Assembly: GCA_022496205.1 (NCBI GenBank)
Contig: WTXD01000011.1
Location: 186,001 to 250,000 of the forward strand
From: Gloeopeniophorella convolvens
Lineage: Eukaryota > Basidiomycota > Agaricomycetes > Russulales
Direction of reading: 5' to 3'
DNA: 64,000 bases
Part shown: positions 1 through 11,172 of the stretch, piece by piece
How positions within the stretch are numbered: position 1 is the stretch's first letter
Layout of the letters: every line of letters starts with the position of its first letter
Position numbers and translations under genes: made by a program
Notes under the pieces: model-generated
Seen by the model: only the letters and a program-made list of their open reading frames with translations
What the model was told of the DNA's origin: nothing
Databases searched by the model: none

Positions 1-1022
1 CCACAAATCCATCACTTACAAGACCTTGTTACATCCGCACCATTTCCAACTCAACTCTTTTCAGTAAACGCCAATCACGATTCTATACCGCCATCTCCTT
101 CTTGACCACTCTGCCGTCAGCACGTGTCGCTCGGTCTTCAAGACGCATCAATCGACCTCACGTCCACTGCCCGACCCTCTCAAATCGCCATCGGACATAA
201 GTACTTAAGTACAAGTCGATCTGTTTGTCTATAAGCTGGACGCGCTGAGTGACACAATCCGACGCGGCCGACGCAGCGCTGTTCCCGCGCCAGTACCGCA
301 CGCGCCGTCCGTGATCAACTGGGATCAACCCCGTGCCGCTGTGCTGCTCATGAACAGCCCCAGATGGCCACACTGAATCACAAAAGTTGGCCGTTGCTCA
401 TTGCAGTGTACGCCGCTATCTCGTGGCCGCAGTCGAGGCGCCGTCTCTTTGCAACAGGAACAAGGAACAGATTACCCTTATAGACCTACAGCGCCCAGGG
501 GCTCCGTTGCAAACTGGCAGCACGTCAAAATGGTCGTGGATCTCTTTGCGGGCCTCACCGTCTGGAGTCGCAGACCGGAACTATTCTGTGATCTATGATT
601 GTTGTTGTAGATTGATAAGTGCCCGGAATCAGTGCATCTGCGCGCACATCCATGTTATTTGCGGCCCTTCAAGCGCTTTGCGCATCCCTGCAATGCAGCG
701 TCTGAATCAAAATTAAATGGCATCTCGGATGAGCGCTAGCAAGCGTCATACGCGACGCATAATTGCCACTGCTCCTTTGGGCGACGCGTTATCGACATTA
801 CGTACCGCGCCGACGCTCACGTTCCAGCACGTGCTAATTCCCACGCGACGTGTCTGTACCTGTTGTCGAGCGCGCTCGTCGTCGACAACCAAGACAGTCA
901 CCGCAGAGTGCGAGGCAACCAGGTACGACCGGTCACAGCCGGCTCATAGACAATGTGCAGTGGAGCCTCACGCAACTGTTGCAGATTTCACCCGCCCTTC
1001 CACTCCTTCAACCCCTCTCACA
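1..1022. other. Gene-free stretch upstream of OST4
   Basis: No open frame here resembles a protein family, and no RNA gene is visible. The last 60 bases are pyrimidine-rich (C and CT runs) and look like the promoter and 5' leader of the OST4 gene that starts at 1023. Confidence 0.5.
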
Positions 1023-1145
1023 ATGATCAGCCACGACACCCTCTACTCGCTCGCCAACACCCTCGGCGCCCTCTCCATGCTCACCATCGTCGCCTACCAC
1101 TTCATCGCCGTGAACGCCAAATATGTCACCCGTGGCGCTGCGTAG
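1023..1145 (+). CDS. OST4: Oligosaccharyltransferase subunit OST4 (40-aa membrane miniprotein)
   Basis: A single uninterrupted frame of 40 codons beginning MISHDTLYSLANTLG. OST4 proteins are 30-40 residues long, begin Met-Ile-Ser/Thr-Asp, and consist of one membrane helix. Here the helix is about residues 9-29 and is followed by a short polar tail. The start, length, helix position and N-terminal motif all fit yeast Ost4. In yeast this subunit sits in the ER membrane and bridges Stt3 and Ost3/Ost6 in the complex that transfers the lipid-linked glycan to Asn. The Met at 1023 is chosen over the longer in-frame upstream reading because that extension has no similarity and would bury the signature. 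The gene is short enough that automatic callers often miss it. ALG11, from the same pathway, lies just downstream on the other strand. Confidence 0.85.
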   Translation: MISHDTLYSLANTLGALSMLTIVAYHFIAVNAKYVTRGAA

Positions 1146-1866
1146 CAGGGGTCTTAAATCGGGGGTGCGTTTGCCCGTCAGCTCTGACCCAAACCAACTC
1201 TTCCTCACTTTCACCAAAGTCACAGGTTCATGTAGCCTTTCGCATATTCCTTTAGGCCACTCGGAGCATCCCCCGTCTAGGATATACGCATGGGTGTATA
1301 GCGAACGCCGCCATGTTCCCAGAATATACTCGCTTTCGTTCGTCTAGCCGGATGGCCGGTGTCGTTGCCTCAGCCGAACTGAGCACACCCCCTGCCCGAG
1401 CATGAGCGAACGCTGCTCGGCACCCCAACGTGGCGAAGATGCCACCGCACCAAGTGCTGCATTCATGCCGGCAGAGGCTACATGGTGCAGACCTGCGACT
1501 GCGGCTTCCACGCTGTCTGACACGTCGGGCCTGATGACATGCCGAGGGCCGCAGTGCCCGCACCCTGGTGCACTCGATTTCCCCAGGGGGAAGCACGGGC
1601 TCGCACTACATCTTCCCCGTCTCCACCAGCGCTGTATGATACAGTGCACCGTTAGACACAGAGACATCATGATCACGAGGAGACCTCCACGAAGAACACG
1701 AAGCGCATGCGCCTGCATTCGAGCAAAGCTCTGTCGAAGTCGAAGCCTAAGCCCAACGTACACGATCCTCTACTGACACCCAGCGCGCATCCATGCACAG
1801 CTTGACGTCTGCCCGAAGCCAGAAATTATGTCCATGCCCATCGAGTGCTTCTGTCCGAGCAGCGCC
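1146..1866. other. Intergenic region between convergent OST4 and ALG11
   Basis: This holds the 3' flanks of two convergent genes. Overlapping open frames of 110-140 codons occur on both strands at 1250-1780, but they mirror one another and match no family. No repeat or RNA gene was seen. Confidence 0.5.
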
Positions 1867-3927
1867 TCAGAGCCACTGCACCCACCCGGACCCCGTCCAG
1901 GCCTCCTCAAACGCCTTCTCCGAAAACGTCACCGTCGCACGTGCGCGTGCCCGCTCGCGCATCGCGAGCCGCTCGGCCGCGGGCATCACGAGCACCTCGT
2001 GCATCGCGCGGGCGAAGCCCTCCGGGTCTGTCGCGTGGAAACCTGCGTCACAGAAATCGTACTGTCAGATCTGGGTGTGCGCACAGCGTGGGGGGGCGAA
2101 AGCGCACCGGTGCGCCGGCCGTCGATGGGCACGACGATGTCGTTCAGCGGCCCGCCGGACGCATGCACGATGGGTATGACGCCTGCAGCCTGCACGCAAA
2201 TCCCCGCAGCACACATACACACACGAAGTCAGCCTTGAACACGCAAAATGGAAGCCCCAATGGCATGCGAGCGAGAGAACGCGCGCACCATAAACTCGAC
2301 GACATTGATCCCAAAATGCTCGTCCACCATCGTGTTGAGCCCCGCGCTCGCCTCACCGAGGAGCTCCAGGATGCGGGGATAGGGCGCATTCACGACGATC
2401 TCGACGCGGTCCTGCGCAATACAACACCGCCGCAAAATGAGCACCCTGCGGCGAAGCAAAGCACACCGTAGAAGGAAGCAGCACTTACGGCGACGCCGAG
2501 ACCCTCCGCGAGCGCGCGCAGCTCGTCGACGCGCGCCGCGTCGCCGGCATTCCGCACGCCGCCGACGAGCACGAGCCGCGCGTGGGCGCGGTGCTCGGGA
2601 TGCGCCGCGAGCAGCGCCGCCATGGCGTGCACCTGCGCGGCGTGGTCCTTCTCCGGCCTTTTGCGGGGGCGACATTAAGCCCACACGTAACGCGCGAATG
2701 AACGGACGGACGGGCGGCCCACCTAAACTGCGCGAGGCTCAGCAGGAGCGCGCCGCGCGGCTCGAGCGGGAGGCGCGCGAGCGCGAGCGTGTCGCACGGG
2801 GGGTAGACAATGGTCGCCTCTTTTGGCGTGGCGTGCGTGTGCGTGGGGAACGGGAGCGCGAAGACATGCACGAATGAACGGGCGATGCCGCCGAGGAGCA
2901 CAAGTGGCGTATGAAGGGCGTCCAGAAGGGGGTCCGAGTGCGCAAGGACGGCGTCGACGTGCTTCTTCGTCCACGACGAGTTGACCATCAGAAACGAAGC
3001 GCAGCGCAGCGCGCGCGCGTAGTGGTACATGAAGAAGCGGTAGTATCTGCGCGGGCGGGCGAATCAGCGGGCGGCTCTCGGTGCGCGTCACGGGTGCGAC
3101 GACGCACAGTAGCTTTCCGCGGCTGAGGAGAGGGGATGAGGTGATTGCGCTCGAGTTAGCGTACGTGGTGCGGCGCGACTCCACGCGCGCGAGCATGTCA
3201 GTGCTGATGGTGGGGTAGTGCACGTATGCGCCGATGGAGATGCCCGTGAGCCATGCGACGACGTGGAACGTAAAGGCGTAGCCCATGGTGTCTGCGTTGA
3301 ATTAAGGGCGCGCAATAAGGCAAACAAGGGACAAGGCCCACCGATGAAGAGGTCCGGTACGAACTTCGTGATCGCCTCCCACCCAAGGTACATCGACCCC
3401 AGGCTCTGGCCGAGGAGGGTGAAGCGTGGCCACGCGCTGTCTTCCACGAGCCATCTCGACTGGAGGAAGACAAAGTGGAGAGACTCGGGCGCGAGAGTGA
3501 TGTCAAAGCGGGCCTGCGTGAGTCGAGTATGAGATTGCGCTGTGCGCCTGCTCATGCCGAATGTCGAATGACACGCACCTTGACCTTCTCAATGATCTCC
3601 TCTTTTGTCGCGTCCGTATCCCCGCTGTACACCACGCTGATCACGTCTGGACGGGTGCGCTGTAAGAACGCCACCGCGGTCCATAGCACGCGCTCCCCGC
3701 CGCCTCCCGCATTGCTGCGTGTGTCTGAGCGCCAGCGGGCGACGCCTGCGCGCGCGTGCGACTCACCAGTACGGATGAAAGAAGCCAATAAATTTCCTGC
3801 GTGAGGCGTCTTTCGTCTTCAGAGATTGCAGTGCTAGTGCGCGCTGTGAGGCGGCAGCATTGTGGATCCGGCGGATGTATATGCCCAGGAACACTATTGT
3901 GAGCAGGGAGGGTGCGAGAAACAGCAT
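1867..3927 (-). CDS. ALG11: ALG11, GDP-Man:Man3GlcNAc2-PP-dolichol alpha-1,2-mannosyltransferase
   Basis: Nine exons on the minus strand: 3927-3767, 3714-3579, 3513-3342, 3291-3108, 3046-2723, 2657-2489, 2411-2289, 2189-2108 and 2042-1867. They join in frame to about 508 aa. The product has an N-terminal membrane anchor (about residues 3-18), then [18 protein letters not shown], the [11 protein letters not shown] segment, [25 protein letters not shown] and a GT4 nucleotide-binding half with [13 protein letters not shown] and SGGP. All are signatures of the ALG11 family, which adds the fourth and fifth mannoses on the cytosolic face of the ER. The Met at 3927 is the only in-frame start after an upstream stop. 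Length is normal for the family. The third exon of the C-terminal half (2411-2289) carries the catalytic-site glutamate region. Confidence 0.93.
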
Positions 3928-4334
3928 TGGCAGGGCCGTAAGGAGGGCGCGCGTCCGCCGAATACCAGTTCCAGGTTAAAGTCTGACGGCTCAGGGTTCT
4001 GAGAGCACGGCGAGGTGACTAGCGCTTTTGTAGTATGGTTAGTAGGCGTAGTAAATACGTGTGCTTCCAGCTCGATGCGTGATCGCAAGCGTGGCAGCGC
4101 GTTCCTCGCGGCCCGGGGCCCGTGCCATGTCGTCCCAAACGCTCTCATTGCTGGACCAGTCACCGGCAAGCTCAAAATCTATTCAAGTCCTGACCAATTA
4201 CGAATACTGACGACAAGATCTCCTGGGTACACAAAATCTGACAATATTAACGCACAAAGCACAAGGATGCACTACCCGGTAGCACAAGACCGTTAGGGAC
4301 GCTGACCCGCGCGCCCAACTATTCAGAATTGCCG
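3928..4334. other. Intergenic, ALG11 promoter and thioesterase 3' flank
   Basis: This separates the ALG11 start from the end of the next minus-strand gene. No convincing coding frame, RNA gene or repeat is visible. Confidence 0.5.
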
Positions 4335-5221
4335 TTACAACTTTGAGGGTAGTGGCTGCATCATACTGATAAAGCCTGATGCGACGGGACGGCCTGTCTC
4401 CTTCTCTGAGATCTGTCGAGGCTAAATTTAGGAACACCAAAGTTTGGTATTGGCTCGGAGTTACGTACCTCGCAGCGTGCGCTCATGACGCGCTTGCCCA
4501 GGGTGACCGAGGTACACAAAATAAGGAGTTGCACCCCGCTGCCAGCAATTTCCAGTTAACACCTTCAGGCGATTAGAGGCAAGGCGTTGAACTCACACAA
4601 AAGCAGGTGCATGGTATGAGACTTGCATATTCTGAGTGACCCCAATGCCGTTCACATTCTGCAAAAGGCCGAGGATGATAAGGGGAAGATTGGCGAAGCT
4701 AAACTCATCAAAGGGGGTGAGTTCATAGATGGCGAGCTGTAGAAACCAATTGACGTTTGCTTACTTGTCGATGAGGTACGCGACGCAACCACCATGCATC
4801 GCCCCGGCTCCGTTGGCCATACCTACGACCCCAGTTAGCACCAAAGTCACGGTAATTCATCCGACGCCCAAGTACTTCTCTGCACCACAAGCTCGCATGC
4901 CACAATAATCTCCAGCCTGTCACGATGCCGCGCACTACTCTGCGTGGCCATCTCCGTGATCTTGGAGGCCTTCCCGACACCGAACGCGTCTTCCCTTCCG
5001 AAACCGTAAGAGGCGAGCGTATTGCAAGCGAGTCGCTTCGCATATTCAGGCGCGTTGCCTGCAATGTTGTCGACGCTATACCCGCTATCAGGGAGTGCCT
5101 GCATGTCGACCCAGCGCTTTGCGCCTGGGCCCATGTTAGGAATTGGCATCTCCGGGGAGGCTGGCTGTGTATAGCCTGAGCTCGAAGAGGTTACAACGCT
5201 GGGTGAACTTCGGCTGTCCAT
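4335..5221 (-). CDS. Hotdog-fold (4HBT) thioesterase-like protein, copy A
   Basis: Five exons: 5221-4876, 4822-4765, 4698-4597, 4538-4469 and 4412-4335, joining in frame to about 217 aa. The second half is a 4HBT hotdog domain: NGAGAMHGGCVAYLID, where the His-Gly-Gly segment is typical of the long helix and active site, then GVTQNMQVSYHAPA and a strand ending GKRVMSARCE. These fungal relatives of human ACOT13/THEM2 hydrolyse acyl-CoA-type thioesters; the substrate here is unknown. The first 65 residues are polar and weakly conserved. Exons 1-4 have exactly the same lengths (346, 58, 102 and 70 nt) as copy B at 5873-6756, so the pair is a tandem duplication. The family call is firm; the enzyme activity is inferred. 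Confidence 0.82.
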
Positions 5222-5872
5222 AGATGGGGGTGGGGCAGAAGGTATGTGAGGACTGATCTTTTAGAACAGGTGCGGTAGACAAGGGCGCCATCCAGCAATG
5301 CGGAAGAGGCCCACTGCATGACGTAAAGTAGGAATGATGTGTTTGACGGCCGAAGCACCGGCCATTAGACATCTAAGGTGCAAGGCAACAAGGGCGCGCG
5401 ACATATTGGGACACGGAGAGTCGTAGATAAGCAGGGAAGACTCTGAAATTGACCTAGTTAGTCAAGCAGGGAGTGGGAATCCGAGCTAACCCGGAGTGTC
5501 CATAGAGGCTGAAGTGGACTGAAGTGCATAGAGGTCTATTGAATATGGACTAGCGATCAAGAGTCGGTGTGAGAGTGTGATCGCAACCGCGCTAGGCGCA
5601 CTCCGCCTACCACACTTGACATCGCCCAGGGTCTCCGATCACGATCTGGAGGGATTGAGTGCAATCGCAAGTTCAGGACCGCGGGTATAGCAAACCATCT
5701 GGCGTGGCTCGAGCCCCACTGGGGGGTTGGCGAGCGTCGAAAAGTTGTCTAGGCTTCATTATCGTCGACGGCCAGTACGCACACCCAAGATGAGAAAACT
5801 GTGGGAGTATATGCGGTACTTGATTTGCTACTTGATACAGGATCGTGAATACTTATGGGAGGACGCATAACG
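5222..5872. other. Spacer between thioesterase copies
   Basis: About 650 bases between the two tandem paralogues, holding the promoter of copy A and the 3' flank of copy B. No other gene is visible. Confidence 0.5.
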
Positions 5873-6756
5873 CTACAACTTTGCAGCCGCCGGCAGCGGC
5901 TGCATCTTGCTTATGAAGCCTGATGCGACAGGCCGACCTGTCTTCTTCTCCGAGATCTGTCAAGGCCGAGCTTGAGCGAGCAAGTTGCTTGATAATCGAA
6001 CGACAAACCTCGCAGCGGGCATTCATGACGCGCTTTCCCAAGACCACCGAAGTACACACGATAAGGAGGCGCATCCCGCTGACAATCACGTAAGCACTTC
6101 GGTCGACCAGAGGCAGTCATGTGACTTACACGAGGGCAGGCGCATGATATGACACTTGCAGATTCTGCGTCACGCCCACGCCATTGATGTCTTGTAGAAT
6201 GCCGAGGACGACCAGGGGAAGGCTCGCACAACTATGGTTTTTGGGAGTGGGAGTGTATGCTGCTTAGAGATGTGTCGGAAGCCACTGTCTGGATTCTACG
6301 CACTTGTCGATCAGATATGCAACGCAGCCGCCGTGAACCGCCCCGGCTCCGTTGACCATGCCTGTTGCACTAGTTAGTACGCCGTGTGAAGCGATTGACT
6401 GGTCGCCTACTTTTCTGCACCACGAGCTCGCACGTCACGACGGCCTCCAGCCTGTCTCCATGCCGCACATTCCGCTGAGTCGTCATCTCCGTGACCCTAA
6501 ACGCCTTCCAGACGCCGAACGCATCTTCGCTTCCAATGCCATACGAGACGAATGTGTTGCAGGCCAGGCGCTTTGCATAGTCGGGAACGTTGCCTGCGAT
6601 GTCGCCGATGTTGTATTCGCTGTCCGGGAGTGCCTGTGGATCGACCCAGTGCTGAGCACCTGGACCCATCGCCGCAAGGCCCGGAGTTCCTTCCGCTGGT
6701 ACCAGAACCGAGGCTGAGCTCGAGGGCGCCACGGGGCTAGGTGAACGGTCGCTCAT
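5873..6756 (-). CDS. Hotdog-fold (4HBT) thioesterase-like protein, copy B
   Basis: Five exons: 6756-6411, 6361-6304, 6231-6130, 6078-6009 and 5956-5873, joining to about 219 aa. The domain order matches copy A: a polar N-terminus, WVDPQALPDS, YAKRLACNTF, DRLEAVVTCELVVQ, then NGAGAVHGGCVAYLID, GVTQNLQVSYHAPAL and GKRVMNARCE. The C-termini of both copies share TGRPVASGFIS. Introns sit at identical positions and phases but their sequences have diverged, so the duplication is not recent. The likely role is hydrolysis of acyl thioesters by a small hotdog enzyme. No signal peptide or peroxisomal targeting tripeptide is visible in either copy. Confidence 0.82.
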
Positions 6757-7787
6757 AGTTGGGGGTAAGACGAGGGAAGTGTGAGGCCCGGCTCCTCACA
6801 ACGACGGCGAAGTTGCACCAGATGAGGAGCGTTGTCGGCCTCATCTCCGCGGGAGAAGGCCGCTGCATGACGTGTTCTGGTGGGAAGAAAGAACACAGTC
6901 CGTCTGCCCTACGACCCAGGTAGCAACTGCATATACTTTTTTGGACGCAGTGCAACGAGGTTGCGGGGTATGCTGAGCTCTGCAAGCTGGAGATTTTGGG
7001 AGCACAGGTACGTATGTAGATGGTGCATCGATGTTGGTGATGTCGATGGTGGCTACTTTGCCAGAGAAGCAGTGGGAGCCTGGGTTCCAATTGCAGTGAA
7101 TTGGGGCCGAAGCACGTACCGACATGGACAGACGATTGCGCAAAGCAATCGTGAAACACGCGGATCAGGCACTTCCCGCCGGCGGCCTCCGGTCGCACGA
7201 TCGCGACGGGTCACCGGTGAGCTCCCAGGCTCACGAGCGTCGCGCTGACGGTGGGCGCGACGGAGGAGTACTCGAGTACAGAGGAGTACCTAGCTCTCTG
7301 TGCGCTGGCGCCGTCACTTGTACGTAGACAAGATGCCGTAAGCTATGTGGCTCCCGGGACAATGGTCCGTGCTACCGACCCCTCACTGTGTCATGATCGT
7401 GGCGGTATCATTGTACGTTGGCTCGTCCAACGCGTTAAACAGTACCCTCAACCCAGCGAGCGACATACCTGTGGCAGGTTGATTGCATCGTATTGCGTCG
7501 TCCGATCCCATGTCAGCTCTGCAAACCCTTCGTTCCTGCTGCTATCTGTTGCAACTCCGGAAACTTGAATATTCTCTCGTCGCCTGACCTCGACGAGTCC
7601 GTCGACACTGTCCCTCTTGACTACGTCTGTCCACGACGATCAATGTCCAGATTTACCCGAACTGTAACCCCAAGGACGAACCCCAGTTCTGAAGGTGTAT
7701 GCATGCGGCTTATCTATTCGTGATTGGCTGAACGCCCGAGCTCGGGTCAACAGGGCATCAAGGAGGGCAGAGTCGACTGACACCCAG
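6757..7787. other. Gene-poor stretch before the F-box gene
   Basis: About 1 kb. Open frames of up to 153 codons exist on both strands at 6737-7250 but have no family signature. The missing first exon of the F-box gene should lie in the last few hundred bases; I could not place it with confidence. Confidence 0.4.
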
Positions 7788-9245
7788 CTCCCTACCCGAC
7801 ATCCCTCTCTTGGACGTTTTCGCATTCTACCGGTCGATGGTTCCTGCTGAGCCGGGAAGATACTGGAACTGGTACACCTTGGCCCATGTGTGTCGTCGGT
7901 GGCGGCAGCTCTTGCTCTCTTCACCTGTGTATCTGGGATTACAACTCCTCATCAATCATGACTCACCCGTGTCCGACGTCCTGCTTCACTCACCCTCACT
8001 TCCCCTTTCTATCTATTACGAAAAAGATAAGGACGAACAAATGGAGATGATCACGAGTTGTCCCCAGAGTCACTCGGGGACTCGAGCGGTGTCGAGCTTG
8101 CATTAGAACAAACTGATCGCGTCCAAGATATCGCGATCCTCTCAAATACTGAGGAATTGCCCAAGCTCTTCTCGAGGATGACAAAAACAGCGCCGCTGCT
8201 CGAAACCCTCCAGATTGAAACCCAAGATTCTCGGGTCACCCTCCCTGACGACTTCCTCGGCGGAGTCGCCCCAAGCCTTCGCAGCACCAGAATGACCAAC
8301 GTTACCCCATATCTCTTAGCTACTCCTGGCCTCACACATCTGGACATATCTCTCCGAGGTGTTGACGTGGATAATACCTTTCGAGATAGCCTCTTAGAAA
8401 ACGTGTCTTCCTTGCACCAGTTACGCTCCTTGGTTCTTGGGCTTTGGAGCCCTACCGAGGGCATTCAAGCGCCTCCCATCCGAACCCCTACCGAGCTACC
8501 CATGCTTTCCAATCTTCGCTTCCTCGGATTGAGTCCCCAATTCGAAGCAGTACTACGTAGGATCAACACGCCTGCGTTAGCAAAACTCGATGCCAGCTTC
8601 TCCGATTTAACCGCGATCACCATCCCATCACTCCCTCGATTCGTTCAGAGTTCCCCAAAACTCCTTACGTTCAGCACGATTTACGTGGAACTTTCGCCCG
8701 ATGGCGGGGCCATCATAGCTTGTCCTTCGACATTAGACGGCGCACGAATAGCTCTATATTCAACACCTGCCGGATCACCTCGACCAGACATCGTAACTTC
8801 ATCGATTGCCACGGCCTGTCAGCTTCTGTCACCCATTCTTTCGTCTGTCAATACCCTCGTCATCAGGCGCCGTTGGGTGCCTCGCCCGTCCCTTATCTAT
8901 AGCACGCAATGGGTCATCCGCGGATTGGAGTGGCATGCAATTCTGGGAGTATTTGTTGGAGCGACCAGTGTCCACGTCGAGAGCGCGCTTACAGCAGCCT
9001 TCGCGGACGTGTTACGAGAACCAAGCGGATATGGGCTGCTGCCTAATCTCAAGGAACTCTACCTGCTCTTCTACAACAATGACCGCCAAAACCCGTCGAA
9101 CGTCCTTGTGCAATTGGAGCCGTCCCTGACCGCGCGCAATACTTCAGAGTCGGTGCTGAAGGTTCTTTGCACGATAATTCCTTATTACAGAGAGTACTCT
9201 GTACTCAAGTATGGTCGCTCTAGTTTCAAAATACCCCAAATATGA
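7788..9245 (+). CDS. F-box / leucine-rich protein, 5' end unresolved
   Basis: The recognisable part starts LPDIPLLDVF, then WYTLAHVCRRWRQLLLSSP, the F-box layout common in Agaricomycete F-box families. About 390 residues of irregular leucine-rich sequence follow (LETLQI, LRSTRMTNV, LTHLDISL, LRSLVLGLW, LRFLGLSP). Such proteins act as substrate receptors of SCF ubiquitin ligases. The F-box and leucine-rich parts are in different frames. A 50-nt GT-AG intron at 8057-8106 would join them in phase, although its donor (GTTGTC) is poor, so a frameshift is the alternative. No in-frame ATG precedes the F-box after the stop at 7729, which implies a short upstream exon spliced to the CAG ending at 7787, or a decayed gene. 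Confidence 0.6.
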
Positions 9246-10621
9246 AGGTAGATCCCTATATGCAGATCGAAATGAATCATATTCTTGCCCCCACCTGCTT
9301 TCTCAGACTGAGGGCATCCGACGAACTTCGATTACTGGGTATGTATACGGCCGGTTTACGGATGCCATGCTATGACGATCTCACGGACTTGGTATGCCGT
9401 GCCGTAACTCACCCATTCTAGATTTCACAGAGACGTCTTGATTCGGCGTTCTAGAAACTAAACCTTAAGCCGTATAGTAGGCCGTATTCATGCACTCACC
9501 TCCGGGTGGTCCGGCAAACTCAGGGCCAAGCTCATTCACCGCTGCTGTTTGCATTGAACCAAAGGACATCCTGGAGGCCTCATGGCATAAACATGCGGTA
9601 CGTAGAAGCCTTGGTTTTGCCGACCTGTGTCAGAGACATGCTGATGCGGCGTAGGTAGCCCGTGTACCCACATGTCCACGTTCATCTTTTGCGTGCCCAG
9701 TCCATCGGATGCGGAATTCTAGCAATTCAGTCAGCATAAGTGCAAAGGACCATGAATCACGTGCGCCACCGGCGTTGAGAGGCCCGTCCGTGATGGCCCT
9801 CATCTTTGAGTGAGCGGTCCTCAGTAATCGTGAGTTCTGATGATGCACGGTTGTCTGTACGCCGTATTTCATCTCTTTCCACAGCATGCAAGCATTTGAA
9901 TGGATCCTTAGGCTGCGCAGCTGTGTTGCCAGTAGTGCAGGTGTGAACCATCGGGGTTATTGCACCGCTGCCGGATGGGCGGCATGTGTCAAAAGTGACG
10001 CAGACATTCCTTGGCCTCGGCTGTCTGCATCGGCGGACGCACAGGATCCGTTAGGCCAAGTGGGTGATTCGTATGTACACTGCTGATTAATGGCCTGTCC
10101 AAAGCTATCGACAGACAGGATCGAAAACTGATCGTAAGTATATCACACCCATAGGAAACGCCCTCATGCTCCAAGTACCTAGTGCAGATCCCTTCTGTGA
10201 TCTGTTTCAATGACGAGATCACCATGGTCGTCTGGTAAGTACTGTTCTATTTTTGCTTTTCATGCTGCACGAGCACTGCGCAGGGCGCCGCGGCGGAGAA
10301 AATCGATTTCGGTGTTCTGGCTGCGCCCTCTGGGCGACGCAAGCGTAATCTTCTGGATTGACGGTGGGCTTGTCCCGAATCTTGCGTGCTGTTCTCAGAT
10401 GACACCTCCTGGTCAGACCCACGTCTGTGCGCGCAGTCAGCTGACCCGCTTTCTGTGCACGGTCAGCGGCATCGGCCTGTGCTCTGGAGGATAAAAGGGA
10501 GCGATCGATGGGCACCACTCAGTCCCCAGCAGCTTGTCTCTTCAGCTCTTCGCTCCAAACCCACTTTCGACTTTCGCACTTGCTCAAGCAAAGCTATCGT
10601 TCTATTACCATCATCATCACC
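9246..10621. other. Gene-free stretch after the F-box gene
   Basis: About 1.4 kb with no supported coding frame. Its 3' part contains the promoter of the secreted protein at 10622, including a TATA-like box. Confidence 0.5.
10491..10498 (+). promoter_or_regulatory. TATA-like box of the KRE9/KNH1-like gene
   Basis: ATAAAAGG about 125 bases upstream of the ATG at 10622, followed by a CT- and TCA-rich leader. Placement suggests a core promoter; it is not tested. Confidence 0.5.
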
Positions 10622-11172
10622 ATGCAGTTCACCACCATTGTCACCAACCTTTTTGCCATCTTCGCGGTCGCGTTCATCTCGTCTGCGAAGCCCGTTCGCC
10701 TCGCTGCGAGAGATGTTTTCGTTCCTCCGATCACTAGCCCCACCTCCGCGAGCGTCTGGCCTGTCGGAAGCGTGCAGACTGTTACTTGGTACGCGACAGG
10801 GGGTTCGGCCTGGTCGTGCGAATGCTCACGCGGCCTGTTTGACACGCAGGGACACCTCGTCTGCGCCTGTGCAGATTACGAACCCCATCGGCCATATATC
10901 TCTCGGCAAGGGAGAATTGATCACGAACAGTCGGTCTTATCCTCATAATCTGCTGGATGGTCCTGATCTCGTGTAGTAACGCTGGCCTCTTGCTTCAACA
11001 TCCTGCAGGGCAAGATTGATATCACGGTCCCGGATGTGACGCCCGACACTGATTATTTTATCGTCCGTGAGTATCGACATCCGAACCACGGTCCTGCACA
11101 TTGCCTCATTAGACCCACTCAGTCTTCGGAGACTCTGGAAACTTCAGCCCCGACTTCAAGATCAACAACTAA
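10622..11172 (+). CDS. Small secreted KRE9/KNH1-like domain protein
   Basis: Four exons: 10622-10788, 10850-10929, 10977-11066 and 11123-11172, joining in frame to 128 aa. Residues 1-20 (MQFTTIVTNLFAIFAVAFIS) form a signal peptide. The rest is a single KRE9/KNH1-type N-terminal domain: DVFVPPITSP, VWPVGSVQTVTW, then ITNPIGHISLG, KIDITVPDVTPDTDYFIV and FGDSGNFSPDF. In fungi this domain occurs in Ser/Thr-rich cell-wall proteins linked to beta-1,6-glucan. Here the protein stops right after the domain, with no Ser/Thr tail and no GPI signal, so it is probably released or held non-covalently in the wall. It has only two Cys. Confidence 0.8.

Noticed and set aside
387..716. Overlapping open frames upstream of OST4
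   Set aside because: No domain, no splice logic and mirrored frames on the other strand; treated as non-coding.
1252..1776. Open frames of 114-139 codons on both strands
   Set aside because: They are antisense images of each other in GC-rich 3' flanking DNA and match nothing.
6737..7248. Possible short genes on either strand
   Set aside because: The two strands have equally long frames and neither shows a conserved motif.
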